Source: an uncultured delta proteobacterium
Lineage (GTDB): Bacteria > Myxococcota_A > Polyangia > Polyangiales > Polyangiaceae
Reading direction: 5' to 3'
DNA length: 64,000 bases
Assembly: GCA_903892415.1 (NCBI GenBank)
Contig: CAITIQ010000373.1
Span: forward strand, 62,001-126,000
The notes below the pieces were generated by a model. The model saw nothing but the letters and a program-made list of their open reading frames with translations. It was not told the origin of the DNA and did not search any database. Shown piece after piece: positions 42,865 through 51,687 of this stretch. Both the position numbers and the translations under genes were made by a program. Position 1 is the stretch's first letter. Each line of letters starts with the position of its first letter.

Positions 42865-44268
42865 ATGCAAATCGAATTTGTAGGCGCTGCCCAGACCGTC
42901 ACCGGATCGATGCACCTGATCCGAACTCGAGCAGGCGCTATTCTGCTCGATTGCGGCCTGTTTCAAGGCGCGCGTCACGAGTCGACGGAGCGCAACCGAA
43001 ACCTGCGCGTTCCCGTGCGAGAGCTCCGAGCAGTCGTGCTTTCGCACGCACACATCGATCACTCGGGTGCTCTGCCTCTGCTCTACAAGCAGGGCTACAA
43101 GGGTGCTGTCTACGCGACCCCAGCGACGCGCTCGCTCGCCACGGTGATGTTGCGTGACGCTGCTGCTATCCAAGATTCAGACGCTCGCTATTTGAACAAG
43201 GAGGCCAAGCGGACGGGCAGCGACGAATATGTAGATCCGCTCTACACCGATGAGGATGTGGTGCGAGTGATCGAGCGCATGATCGCCGTGCCGTATCACA
43301 CCACGGTGCCCCTCCTGCCGGGTGTGGAGCTGACCTTCTACGATGCCGGCCACGTCCTCGGCAGCGCCATCACGGTGCTCGACATCGACGAGGGAGACAG
43401 CAAAAAGCGGCTTCTGTTTACCGGCGATCTCGGTCGCGCGGACAGGCCCATTCTTCGCGACCCCGAGGTGGTGCCAAACGTCGACGTGCTCATCACCGAG
43501 AGCACCTACGGCGATCGTTTGCACGACAGCATCGACAAGATGGACGACGATCTCGGGCGGACGATCACGCGGACGATCAAGCGTGGCGGCAAGGTGATTG
43601 TGCCTTCGTTTGCGCTCGAACGAGCGCAGGAGGTGATCTTCGCCATCAAGAAGCTCAAGAAAGCCGGCTCAATCCCGGCCAATTTGCCCGTCTATGTCGA
43701 TTCCCCGCTGACCGTCCGCGTCACCGACGTCTTCAAGCTCCACCCCGAGTGCTACGACACAGAGACGCGCGCGCTCATTCGCGGCAATGACTCGCCGTTC
43801 GACTTCGAGAACCTTTCGTACATCGAAGACAAGGAGGGCTCGAAGCGGATCTCCACGTCCTCAGAGCCAGCGGTGGTGATCTCGGCCAGCGGAATGTGCG
43901 AGGCCGGGCGTATTCTCCATCACCTCCGGGGAGCCGTGGAGGACGCCAAGAACACCGTGCTCATCGTCGGTTATCAAGCGGCGCATACGTTGGGGCGCCG
44001 GCTGGTGGAGAAGCGTATGCGCGTGAAGATCTTCGGCGTCGAGCGAGAGAGGCGCTGCGAGGTCGTCGTGCTCAACGGTTTTTCGGCGCACGCCGACCAG
44101 AAGGATTTGCTGCACTACGCGACGGAGTCGCGTGCGTGTGGCCCCGTTCGTACGGTGTGTCTGGTTCACGGGGACCCAGCCCCGCAGAAGGTGCTGGCCC
44201 AAAAGCTCGCTACCGCTGGCTTTGCGGACGTGCCGATTCCGGCTGCCGGGGACAAGCTCGAACGTTAA
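42865..44268 (+). CDS. Metallo-beta-lactamase/beta-CASP RNA nuclease
   Basis: The protein has 467 residues. The metallo-beta-lactamase core has HAHIDHSG (His61, His63, Asp65, His66), GHVLGSA and FTGDLGR. The beta-CASP part has PSFALERAQEV, VDSPLTVRVTDVF, VISASGMCEAGRILHHL, and a terminal NGFSAHADQKDLL followed by a conserved His (LVHGDP). This is the CPSF73-like group found in bacteria and archaea, which processes RNA by endonuclease or exonuclease action. It is cytoplasmic. It stands 208 bases upstream of lon and could share RNA quality-control duties with the RNA-repair operon, but nothing in the sequence links them. Confidence 0.92.
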   Translation: MQIEFVGAAQTVTGSMHLIRTRAGAILLDCGLFQGARHESTERNRNLRVPVRELRAVVLSHAHIDHSGALPLLYKQGYKGAVYATPATRSLATVMLRDAAAIQDSDARYLNKEAKRTGSDEYVDPLYTDEDVVRVIERMIAVPYHTTVPLLPGVELTFYDAGHVLGSAITVLDIDEGDSKKRLLFTGDLGRADRPILRDPEVVPNVDVLITESTYGDRLHDSIDKMDDDLGRTITRTIKRGGKVIVPSFALERAQEVIFAIKKLKKAGSIPANLPVYVDSPLTVRVTDVFKLHPECYDTETRALIRGNDSPFDFENLSYIEDKEGSKRISTSSEPAVVISASGMCEAGRILHHLRGAVEDAKNTVLIVGYQAAHTLGRRLVEKRMRVKIFGVERERRCEVVVLNGFSAHADQKDLLHYATESRACGPVRTVCLVHGDPAPQKVLAQKLATAGFADVPIPAAGDKLER

Positions 44269-44436
44269 GGAACGTTGCGAGGCGGTTGACGACCAGTGAC
44301 ACCGCGTTAGGTTCGGCGGGCAACTCCGGTGCCAAGCAGCTTTTCCTGCGACGAGTGCTGACGCGGTCTGTTTAGACGCTGCAGTGACGTAGGAAGAGAA
44401 GCCCTCTCTCGGCGCTTGTTCCGTCAGTTGTGACCT

Positions 44437-44454
44437 GGTCCCTGTTTTGGGACC
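44437..44454. promoter_or_regulatory. Perfect inverted repeat in the lon leader
   Basis: GGTCCC and GGGACC flank the 6-base loop TGTTTT, ending 22 bases before the lon start. The site could be an operator or a leader RNA hairpin. It does not match the CIRCE heat-shock element. The rest of the 208-base gap (44269-44476) shows only a weak -35-like TTGACG near 44285. Confidence 0.45.
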
Positions 44455-44476
44455 GAGAAGGTGAGCAGGAACATCC

Positions 44477-46840
44477 ATGAACAGTCCCACGTTCGAGAGT
44501 CCGATCCCGATTCTTCCTTTGCGCTCGGGTGTGCTTCTACCCGAGGGTACGATGACGCTCACAGTTGGGCGCGAACGCAGCCTCGCGCTGGTGCAAGCCC
44601 TCAAGCCAGGGCAACTCGTGGGCATCGTGACCCAAATCGATCCGCGGGTCGAAGACCCTGTGGTCAGTGATTTCCATGCGGTCGGGACGCTCGCGCGTCT
44701 CACAAAGTCGACGAAGTCGGGCACGGCGGGGGAGGCGCTTCGCGTCACCGTTGAAGGTCTTTCGCGATTTTCGGTCGATCGTGTGGTGGCTTATGAGCCC
44801 TTCCTGGAGGCGGTCGGACACGCGGTTCTCGAGGAAAATGGCAACACTCCCGAGGCGAAGGTGCTGGCAGAGGAGCTCGTGGACGCGCTCAAGCAGGTTC
44901 CACGGACCAAGGCGCTGGATGAGGCCGATCGTTGGATCAGCAAGCCTGGCGCACTGGCAGACAAGGTCGCTTCGCTTTTGGGCGTTGAGTCTAACAAAGC
45001 CCTCGAGGTGCTGGTGACGGCGGACGTCCCGCAGCGTCTACGCAAGCTCTTGGCGCTGGTTTACGAGCAGAAGGAGCTGGGCGAACTTCGTCAAAAGATT
45101 GGCGAGGACGTAAGGCGCGAGTTCTCCAAGAACCAGCGTGAGCACCTCCTGCGTGAACAGATGCGAGCGATTCGGAAGGAGTTGGGCGAGGAGAAGGAGG
45201 ATGGTCTCGAGCGGCTTCGTGAAAAGCTCGAGAAGGCGAATCTCCCCGATGAAGCCAAGGAGGTCGTGGCGCGTGAGTTCTCCCGCTTCGAGCAGTCGGG
45301 AGGGCAAGGCGCAGAAGCGACGGTGATCCGAACTTACCTGGAATGGATCGCGGCGTTGCCTTGGTCGGCCCAGGCGAAAACCAAAGAAGATATCGACGCC
45401 ATTTCCGCCAAGCTGGATGAGGACCACTTCGGGCTCGAGGACGTTAAGCAGCGAATTCTCGAGCACATGGCTGTGCGCAAGCTGTCGAAGAGCGAGCGAG
45501 GGACGATCCTTTGTTTGGTAGGACCTCCTGGCGTTGGAAAAACCTCGCTCGGCGAATCGATCGCCGCAGCGACCGGAAGACCGTTCGTACGGGTTTCGCT
45601 CGGCGGCGTTCGAGATGAAGCCGAGGTGCGCGGTCATCGCAGGACCTACGTCGGGGCGATCCCCGGTCGCATCCTCCACGGGCTGCGCAAAGCGGGGGTC
45701 AACAACCCCGTGATGCTGCTCGATGAGATCGACAAGCTCTCCCAGCAATGGGGAGCTGCAGCTGAATCAGCGCTGCTCGAGGTGCTCGACCCGGAGCAGA
45801 ACAAGACCTTCACGGATCACTACCTCGAGCTGCCGTTTGACCTCTCGCAGGTGTTCTTCCTGTGCACGGCGAACACGCTCGACACGTTGAGCGCACCGCT
45901 TCGAGATCGCCTCGAGATCGTGGAGCTCACCGGGTACACCGCCCCCGAGAAGCAGGCCATCGCTGTGAGACACTTGCTGCCGCGGCGTCTATTGCAATCG
46001 GGCATTCCAGAAGGTGCGCTCACCATCACCGATGATGCCATTCTGGACGTCATCACCAAGTACACGCGCGAGGCCGGTGTTCGTCAGCTCGATCGGGAGT
46101 TGACCCGCATCGCCCGTCACGTCGCGCTGGACGTGGCTCGCAAGAAGGACGACTCGGAGATCCGAGTTCGAATCGACGAGCCGCAGGTTGAACAAATTCT
46201 CGGTAAGCCCAAATACCGAAACGAGGTTCGTGAGAGGACTAGCGTCCCGGGGGTCGCGACGGGCCTCGCTTGGACGCCGGTGGGTGGCGGGATTCTCTTC
46301 ATCGAGACCTCCCGAACCAAGGGCAAAGGCAAACTCGAAATCACCGGGCAGCTCGGTGACGTCATGAAGGAGAGCGCCCGCGCTGCGCTGACCTTCGTCA
46401 AAGGGCACGCGGATGAGCTCGGCTTTGCGGCCGAAATCCTAGAGGACGCGGACCTCCACATTCACGTACCAGCCGGCGGAATACCGAAGGATGGTCCGAG
46501 CGCGGGCGTGACCATCTTCACCGCGCTCGCGTCGCTCTTGTCCGGCCGCCGCGTCAGGTCGGATACAGCGATGACGGGCGAATGCACGCTGCGCGGCCGT
46601 GTTTTGCCCGTCGGCGGTATTAAGTCCAAGGTGCTCGCTGCTCACCGTGCAGGCATCACGCGGGTGATCCTGCCTCGCGACAACGAGCGGGATCTCGATG
46701 ACGTGCCGGCCGACGTGCGAAGTCAGATCGAGTTCATCCTTGCAGACGACATGCGCAAGGTGCTCGAGGCCGCCCTCGAGTCCGATGCTATTCCTTCGGA
46801 CGTTGCACGCTCCGCAAGCGAGGCCTCACCGGTCGACTGA
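44477..46840 (+). CDS. lon: ATP-dependent Lon protease
   Basis: The protein has 787 residues, standard for LonA. The substrate-binding N-domain spans about 8-200 (IPILPLRSGVLLPEG), then a coiled coil, the AAA+ domain with Walker A GPPGVGKT (349-356) and Walker B VMLLDEIDKL, and the protease domain with catalytic Ser675 in PKDGPSAG and Lys716 in GGIKSK. It degrades misfolded and regulatory proteins in the cytoplasm. Myxobacteria often carry two lon genes (lonV and lonD); which one this is cannot be decided here. A perfect inverted repeat lies in its leader. Confidence 0.98.
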   Translation: MNSPTFESPIPILPLRSGVLLPEGTMTLTVGRERSLALVQALKPGQLVGIVTQIDPRVEDPVVSDFHAVGTLARLTKSTKSGTAGEALRVTVEGLSRFSVDRVVAYEPFLEAVGHAVLEENGNTPEAKVLAEELVDALKQVPRTKALDEADRWISKPGALADKVASLLGVESNKALEVLVTADVPQRLRKLLALVYEQKELGELRQKIGEDVRREFSKNQREHLLREQMRAIRKELGEEKEDGLERLREKLEKANLPDEAKEVVAREFSRFEQSGGQGAEATVIRTYLEWIAALPWSAQAKTKEDIDAISAKLDEDHFGLEDVKQRILEHMAVRKLSKSERGTILCLVGPPGVGKTSLGESIAAATGRPFVRVSLGGVRDEAEVRGHRRTYVGAIPGRILHGLRKAGVNNPVMLLDEIDKLSQQWGAAAESALLEVLDPEQNKTFTDHYLELPFDLSQVFFLCTANTLDTLSAPLRDRLEIVELTGYTAPEKQAIAVRHLLPRRLLQSGIPEGALTITDDAILDVITKYTREAGVRQLDRELTRIARHVALDVARKKDDSEIRVRIDEPQVEQILGKPKYRNEVRERTSVPGVATGLAWTPVGGGILFIETSRTKGKGKLEITGQLGDVMKESARAALTFVKGHADELGFAAEILEDADLHIHVPAGGIPKDGPSAGVTIFTALASLLSGRRVRSDTAMTGECTLRGRVLPVGGIKSKVLAAHRAGITRVILPRDNERDLDDVPADVRSQIEFILADDMRKVLEAALESDAIPSDVARSASEASPVD

Positions 46841-46841
46841 A

Positions 46842-47162
46842 CTAGCGAGCACAGACATCGCCACGGAGCGTGCAAGCCCCAGCCTTTTTGCACAGCTCCG
46901 AGGCCTCACAATCGAGGGCGGCCACTGCCACACAGTGGCCGCCTTCTTCGCCACAGCGGCCCATGACTTTGCACACGTTCGAGCGTTTGCAGTGGCTGTC
47001 GTCCCCGGCGACACACTGGCCTTTGAGTTCCTTGCAAAGCCCGCGCTGTTTGCAATGACACTCCTCCTCGCACGCCCGCTTCTTTTCACAGCCGGCTCCG
47101 AGCGAGAGCCCAAAGCAAGTCGCCCACACACCAATTCCGAGAAGTCGCAAAAAGTTTCTCAT
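46842..47162 (-). CDS. Small Cys-rich lipoprotein
   Basis: The protein has 106 residues. The signal ends LSLGAGC (Cys25). The 82-residue mature part has 13 further Cys residues at regular intervals (CEEECHC; CKELKGQC; CKVMGRC; CKKAGAC), which fits a disulfide-knotted or metal-binding surface protein. It converges on lon with one base between stops. It is divergent from the peptide-precursor gene across a 200-base gap and could share that promoter region. I know no function for it. Confidence 0.75.
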   Translation of the reverse strand: MRNFLRLLGIGVWATCFGLSLGAGCEKKRACEEECHCKQRGLCKELKGQCVAGDDSHCKRSNVCKVMGRCGEEGGHCVAVAALDCEASELCKKAGACTLRGDVCAR

Positions 47163-47360
47163 TGTTCAGCTGGCTTCGCGCGACGTAAGGCGGAGTATTA
47201 CCTCGAAGTTGGCTCTCGAGCAGCCGCGGACGCAATTTCTGAAACTGCGGTGGGGGGGTCGTCGTAGTAGAATGCACCCAACAATGCGCCCCCTTCGGCG
47301 CTAAAGAAACAAATGGCGGCCAACCATCTCGGGTCAGTTGTCCATTTTCGAGGTGAACCA

Positions 47361-47723
47361 ATGCTGAGCCTGAAGTCGATTTCCGAAACTCTCGCCGTCC
47401 TCGGGGGCGTGGCGCTTATGGCTGGTTGTGCGAGTAACCAGAAGCCGGTGAATTCGACCGAGGTCGACGCAAAGCCGGCGGCAGGGGAAATCACTGAAGC
47501 CAAGCAGGAGGCCACGGAGGTCGCTCCGGAGCCCTCTGCAGCAGCAGATACCGCACCTGCTTCGGACGTTACCCCTGCTGCGACCGCCGCAGCCAGTGCA
47601 GCTCCTTCCGCTGTTCCCTCCGCCGTCGCCTCGGCCGCTGCACCCACCCCGAAGAAGGTTGGTACGGGCAAGACCAAGAAGAAGGGCGCCGAGTCGAAGT
47701 GTGGCGAAGGCTCCTGCGGCTGA
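47361..47723 (+). CDS. Bufferin/HvfA-like precursor lipoprotein with EGKCG-type motifs
   Basis: The ATG at 47361 follows GAGGTG at good distance and gives 120 residues. The signal ends GGVALMAGC (Cys23), so it looks lipidated. An Ala/Pro/Ser-rich spacer (30-95) leads to a basic stretch (KKVGTGKTKKKG) and the C-terminus ESKCGEGSCG, with Cys114 and Cys119. Two EGKCG-like pentapeptides are the hallmark of HvfA/bufferin-type precursors modified by DUF692 oxidases, and a DUF692 gene follows. Modification of the two Cys residues, perhaps for copper binding, is inferred. A lipoprotein signal is unusual for such precursors. Confidence 0.7.
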   Translation: MLSLKSISETLAVLGGVALMAGCASNQKPVNSTEVDAKPAAGEITEAKQEATEVAPEPSAAADTAPASDVTPAATAAASAAPSAVPSAVASAAAPTPKKVGTGKTKKKGAESKCGEGSCG

Positions 47724-47735
47724 TTGACGGGTGAA

Positions 47736-47797
47736 CAGAGTGACTCGTGCCCTCTGCAGGAGAAATCACCGCACGAGTCGTTTTGCACGAGTCATTG
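47736..47797. repeat. Copy C of the intergenic palindromic repeat
   Basis: TGACTCGTGC (47741-47750) pairs perfectly with GCACGAGTCA (47785-47794). A second near copy of the right arm (GCACGAGTCG) lies at 47771-47780. The left flank matches the element at 63145-63164 at 19 of 20 positions. It lies between the precursor and DUF692 genes, where a hairpin could protect the precursor mRNA or limit read-through. Confidence 0.75.
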
Positions 47798-47803
47798 AAC
47801 GCC

Positions 47804-49540
47804 ATGTCTTTTCGTGACGGGGTTCGCCTACCGGCGGGAGTCGGTTTGGGGCTCCGTTATGCGTTTCTGGATGAGCTTGCCGAGTTCGTCGCCGACGGCA
47901 CGAGCGTCCCGCTGGACTTTCTCGAGGTGTGCCCTGAGAACTACATGCGTCGGGGCGGAGCCGTTCCACGCTCGCTGTTCGCGTTGGCCGAGCGCTTCCC
48001 CGTTCTTTCGCATGGTCTGACGATGTCGTTCGGCAATGACGGGCCTCTTGGGGGCGGAGCCGACTACGTCGATGAGCTGAAGGCGTTCCTCGCGCGTCTC
48101 GCACCATCGTTTCACTCCGACCATCTGTGCTTCAGTGCAACGCAAGGTCGCTTCACGCACGATTTGTTGCCGCTGCCCTTCATCGAAGAGTCGGTGCTTC
48201 GCGTGGCAGCGAGCGTAAGAGAGGCACGCGAGCGATTGGGCCGCCCGATCGCAGTGGAGAACATCTCCTACTATTTTGCGCCCGGGTATTCGAACTTGTC
48301 CGAGGCCGAGTTCTTATCGGCCGTGTTGCAGACTGCCGACTGCGGCCTGCTTCTCGACGTCAACAACGTGTACGTGAACGCGCGCAACTTCGGTACGGAT
48401 CCGTTCGCGTTCATCGATGCGTTGCCGCTCGAGCGGGTGGTTCAGCTGCACGTCGCGGGGCATGACTTTAGCCCCTCCGCTGGCTGCATCGTCGACACGC
48501 ACGGAGCTTCGGTGACGAGCGAGGTCCTTCAGCTACTCGAGCACACGCTGCGTAGAACAGGTCCTGTCCCCGTCGTTCTCGAGCGGGATTCGAGAATACC
48601 GCCGTTGGCGGAGCTTCTACGTGAGGTCGCCCTGCTGCAAGAACTCTATCTCCGTGCGACCCAAACGAGCAGTGCCGCTGTGACAAAGGGTCAGCTGCCC
48701 GAAAATGTCGTCGCGGCGGGGCGCGTGCCCGAAGTGGTCGAGCGGTTGCCACCCATCGTGAAGTCGCTGATGCGAAGCGTGGAGTGCCCTTCGCCGGTCA
48801 TCGAGGCTTGCCTCGTCGCTGAGCTCGCCGAAGAGGACCGCAAAGCGCTTTTGTCGCTGCCTCCAAGCCGGTTCTTTCTCTACCGAACGCTGGTGCGGCA
48901 AGGCTTGCTCGACGCAGCGCGAACGCAGATGCCAGAGGCGGCCGCGGTTCGCGGGGAGGCCTTCTCGGAGGATCTGCACAAGTTCGTCGAATGTGGTTTG
49001 CCCCGATCTGCGTTTCTTCGCGACGTGCCGCGAATGTTCATCGACTTCATCGCGCCCTTTTGGCAGCGTGATGCGGCAGTTCCAGCGTTTCTTTGCGATT
49101 TGGCGCGCTACGAACTCGTCGGTTTTGAGGTCGCAGCCAAACCCGACGCAACCTCCGCGGAGGCGTATCAAGACCTCGAGGTCGAACGACCGGTGGCTCT
49201 TTTGCCTGCGGTGTCGGTTGAGCGGTATCAACACGCCGTGCAGGAAGTGAAAAGCCCCGCCGTGCCGTTACCGCGGCCGACCCAACTGCTTTGTTACCGG
49301 GACAGCGCTGATGAACTGCGTTGGTTGTCGCTTTCCGAAGTGGCTGCCAACCTGGTTGAGAGGCTTTTGGACGGGCAGGCTCTCGGTTCCGCTATCCAGC
49401 AGGCCTTCGTCGATGCTGGGGCCGCCCTGACGACCGAAGGTCTCTCGGAGACCAGCGCCTTTCTGGCAGACCTGGCGAAACGAGGGGTCCTCTTGGGGCG
49501 GGCGCTGACGGTAGAACCAGATAGGATGAAGCGCGCATGA
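47804..49540 (+). CDS. DUF692 MNIO oxidase fused to a DUF2063-type partner domain
   Basis: The ATG at 47804 gives 578 residues. An upstream GTG at 47747 would sit inside the palindromic repeat and is less likely. Residues 10-290 form the DUF692 (MbnB/HvfB) TIM barrel with all expected metal ligands: SHGLT (His70), FHSDHLCF (Asp106, His107), VENISYY (Glu152), DVNNVYVNA (Asp185), HVAGHD (His216), DTHG (His233) and LERD (Glu260). Residues about 325-570 resemble the DUF2063/HvfC partner (RFFLYRTLVRQGLLDAARTQ). These iron enzymes modify Cys residues of precursor peptides. The fusion should install the modification on the upstream lipoprotein. Confidence 0.85.
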   Translation: MSFRDGVRLPAGVGLGLRYAFLDELAEFVADGTSVPLDFLEVCPENYMRRGGAVPRSLFALAERFPVLSHGLTMSFGNDGPLGGGADYVDELKAFLARLAPSFHSDHLCFSATQGRFTHDLLPLPFIEESVLRVAASVREARERLGRPIAVENISYYFAPGYSNLSEAEFLSAVLQTADCGLLLDVNNVYVNARNFGTDPFAFIDALPLERVVQLHVAGHDFSPSAGCIVDTHGASVTSEVLQLLEHTLRRTGPVPVVLERDSRIPPLAELLREVALLQELYLRATQTSSAAVTKGQLPENVVAAGRVPEVVERLPPIVKSLMRSVECPSPVIEACLVAELAEEDRKALLSLPPSRFFLYRTLVRQGLLDAARTQMPEAAAVRGEAFSEDLHKFVECGLPRSAFLRDVPRMFIDFIAPFWQRDAAVPAFLCDLARYELVGFEVAAKPDATSAEAYQDLEVERPVALLPAVSVERYQHAVQEVKSPAVPLPRPTQLLCYRDSADELRWLSLSEVAANLVERLLDGQALGSAIQQAFVDAGAALTTEGLSETSAFLADLAKRGVLLGRALTVEPDRMKRA

Positions 49541-51684
49541 GCGGGCAAGACGCACTCGGATTGATCGGGACGGTCGTCGACCAAAAGTATCGGGTCGATT
49601 CGGTGATCGGCGAGGGTGGCTTCAGCATCGTCTACCGCGCCGAGCACATCATTTGGAAGCAGCCGGTCGCACTCAAGTGCTTCAACGCGCTCGCCAATGT
49701 GCCCCCGCAGATGCGGCAAGAGTTGCTCAACGGCTTCATCCAGGAGGGCAAGCTGATGACGGCGCTATCGAGCCGCACGGCCGCCATCGTCCAAGCGCGC
49801 GACGTCGGGTCGCTCACCTCGCCGCGCACTGGCGCGCAGGTGCCCTTCATGGTGCTCGAATGGCTCGAAGGGCGACCGCTCGACCGAATCCTGTACGAGG
49901 AGCGTGAACGCGGTTTTCCGGCCCGCTCGATCTTTGACGTGATGGCGCTGCTCGAGCCTGTGACCAGCGCGCTCGAGGTCGTCCATCAACAGAACATCGC
50001 CCACCGCGATATCAAACCAGCGAACTTATTCGTGATCGGGGATCCACGTGGTGCAGGCGCGTTCGTCAAGATTCTCGATTTCGGCATCGCGAAGGTGATG
50101 GCCGAGCACGCCCAATTGGCGACTTCGCTTGCCCAGACCGGCAAAGAGATAACCGCCTTCACTCCCAACTACGGAGCTCCGGAGCAATTCAGCCGTTCCC
50201 ACGGCGCGACCGGCCCTTGGACCGATGTGTTCTCGCTCGGTTTGATCATGGTCGAGATGCTGCGCGGCGGGATTCCGGCGCTTCAAGGGGACGACTACAT
50301 CCAGCTGGCCGTGGCGAGTCGTGACACGAGCGTGCGTCCCACTCCGCGCGCCTTCGGAGTGGAGGTCAGCGACGATGTCGAGCGGGTGTTTCGCAAGGTG
50401 CTCGCTGTTGCTCCCCATGACCGTTACAAGACCGCGGGGCAGTTCTGGGCCGATCTCCACGGGGCGGTTTTTCCGGGCTCCCCGCTTTGGTCCCCGATGA
50501 CGACGGGAGGGATGACGGCCGGCGGTTACTCCACGGGCGGGACGCGACCACCCTCCGTCGACACCACTGGGCCTGTCAGTCGTGCACAACCCAGCGCGCC
50601 AACAACCCCGCTCTTTGCGCCCGCGAGCGCTAGCGCCGCTCCTCCAACTCAGAGCAAGGGCAAGTGGGTGCTCGTTACGCTCGGGACGATTGCTGTGGTG
50701 GGCGGTGCGGCAGCGGCCGTGCTGCTCTTGTCAAAGAACTCGAGCAAAGCCCCCTCCGCCTCCAATAGTTCGGTCGTTCCTGTCGCTAGCGAATCGCTTG
50801 AACCAACAGCGTCGGTCGCCTCGGCTCCGCCAACGTGTGGTCCCGGAATGGTCGAGATTCCAGGTGGCAAATTCTTCATGGGGTCCGACGACACTTCTTT
50901 TCCACGGTGGATGCCGGCCCACAAAGTCACCCTCTCGCCCTACTGCATCGGTATCAACGAGGTGACCGCAGGCGAATACAAAGCTTGCGTGGACAAGGGT
51001 GATTGCAAGCGTGCTGCGACAGTCCCTGACTATCCGAAGAGCGACAAGATCACTCCGGCACAGCATGACAAGAACCGCGAGATCTTCTCCGAGCTGTGCA
51101 ACATCGGTGAGAACAACACCGTTAAACCTGGTCGCGAGAAACACCCAATGAACTGCGTCTCGTGGGCCTTGGCGGACCTCTACTGCCAGGCAAACGGTGG
51201 GCGCCTTCCAACCGAGGCCGAGTGGGAGTTCGCCGCGCGTGGCTCGGACGGCAGAAAGTTCCCTTGGGGAGATGATCCCGGTTCCGACTCCAAGCACATG
51301 AACGCGTGCGGCAAGGAATGTCTCGCGTGGGAGCAGGCACGCCCGGTCGAGCCGAAGTCAGAGGCCATGCACGAGGAAGACGATGGCTTTCCAGGTACCG
51401 CTCCGGTTGGTTCCTTCCCGAAAGGCGTTACCAGATTTGGTCTCAACGATATGGTCGGTAACGTCTGGGAATGGACCAACGACTACTTTGCCATCTACCA
51501 GAGCGAGGAGCAGGTCGACCCAATGGGAGCCCCCGCGGGCGACAAGAAAGCCATCCGCGGCGGGGGGTTCAACGGTGGGTACGCGAGTTGGGTAAACCCG
51601 GCGTTCCGCTACCACCAACTCGCGACAGCGAGTGCGCACGGAATTGGCTTCCGGTGCGCAAAGTCGCTGAAGCCATCGAAGTGA
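49537..51684 (+). CDS. Membrane Ser/Thr kinase fused to an FGE-sulfatase-fold domain
   Basis: The protein has 715 residues and its ATG overlaps the DUF692 stop by 4 bases. The kinase domain (17-290) has GEGGFS (25-30), Lys47, HRDIKPAN (156 onward), DFG (181) and GAPEQF, so it should be active. A Pro/Ser linker and one membrane helix (about 372-392) follow. The outer part (434-712) is a formylglycine-generating-enzyme fold: MVEIPGGKFFMGSD, LPTEAEWEFAARG, NDMVGNVWEWTND and RGGGFNGG. The active-site Cys pair of true FGE is missing (WVNPAFRY there), so it is probably a binding or sensory domain. Confidence 0.85.
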   Translation: MSGQDALGLIGTVVDQKYRVDSVIGEGGFSIVYRAEHIIWKQPVALKCFNALANVPPQMRQELLNGFIQEGKLMTALSSRTAAIVQARDVGSLTSPRTGAQVPFMVLEWLEGRPLDRILYEERERGFPARSIFDVMALLEPVTSALEVVHQQNIAHRDIKPANLFVIGDPRGAGAFVKILDFGIAKVMAEHAQLATSLAQTGKEITAFTPNYGAPEQFSRSHGATGPWTDVFSLGLIMVEMLRGGIPALQGDDYIQLAVASRDTSVRPTPRAFGVEVSDDVERVFRKVLAVAPHDRYKTAGQFWADLHGAVFPGSPLWSPMTTGGMTAGGYSTGGTRPPSVDTTGPVSRAQPSAPTTPLFAPASASAAPPTQSKGKWVLVTLGTIAVVGGAAAAVLLLSKNSSKAPSASNSSVVPVASESLEPTASVASAPPTCGPGMVEIPGGKFFMGSDDTSFPRWMPAHKVTLSPYCIGINEVTAGEYKACVDKGDCKRAATVPDYPKSDKITPAQHDKNREIFSELCNIGENNTVKPGREKHPMNCVSWALADLYCQANGGRLPTEAEWEFAARGSDGRKFPWGDDPGSDSKHMNACGKECLAWEQARPVEPKSEAMHEEDDGFPGTAPVGSFPKGVTRFGLNDMVGNVWEWTNDYFAIYQSEEQVDPMGAPAGDKKAIRGGGFNGGYASWVNPAFRYHQLATASAHGIGFRCAKSLKPSK

Positions 51685-51687
51685 GCG

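Noticed and set aside
49537..51684. Catalytic formylglycine-generating enzyme
   Set aside because: The fold motifs are present, but the paired active-site Cys residues after RGGG are replaced (WVNPAFRY), so FGE catalysis is unlikely.
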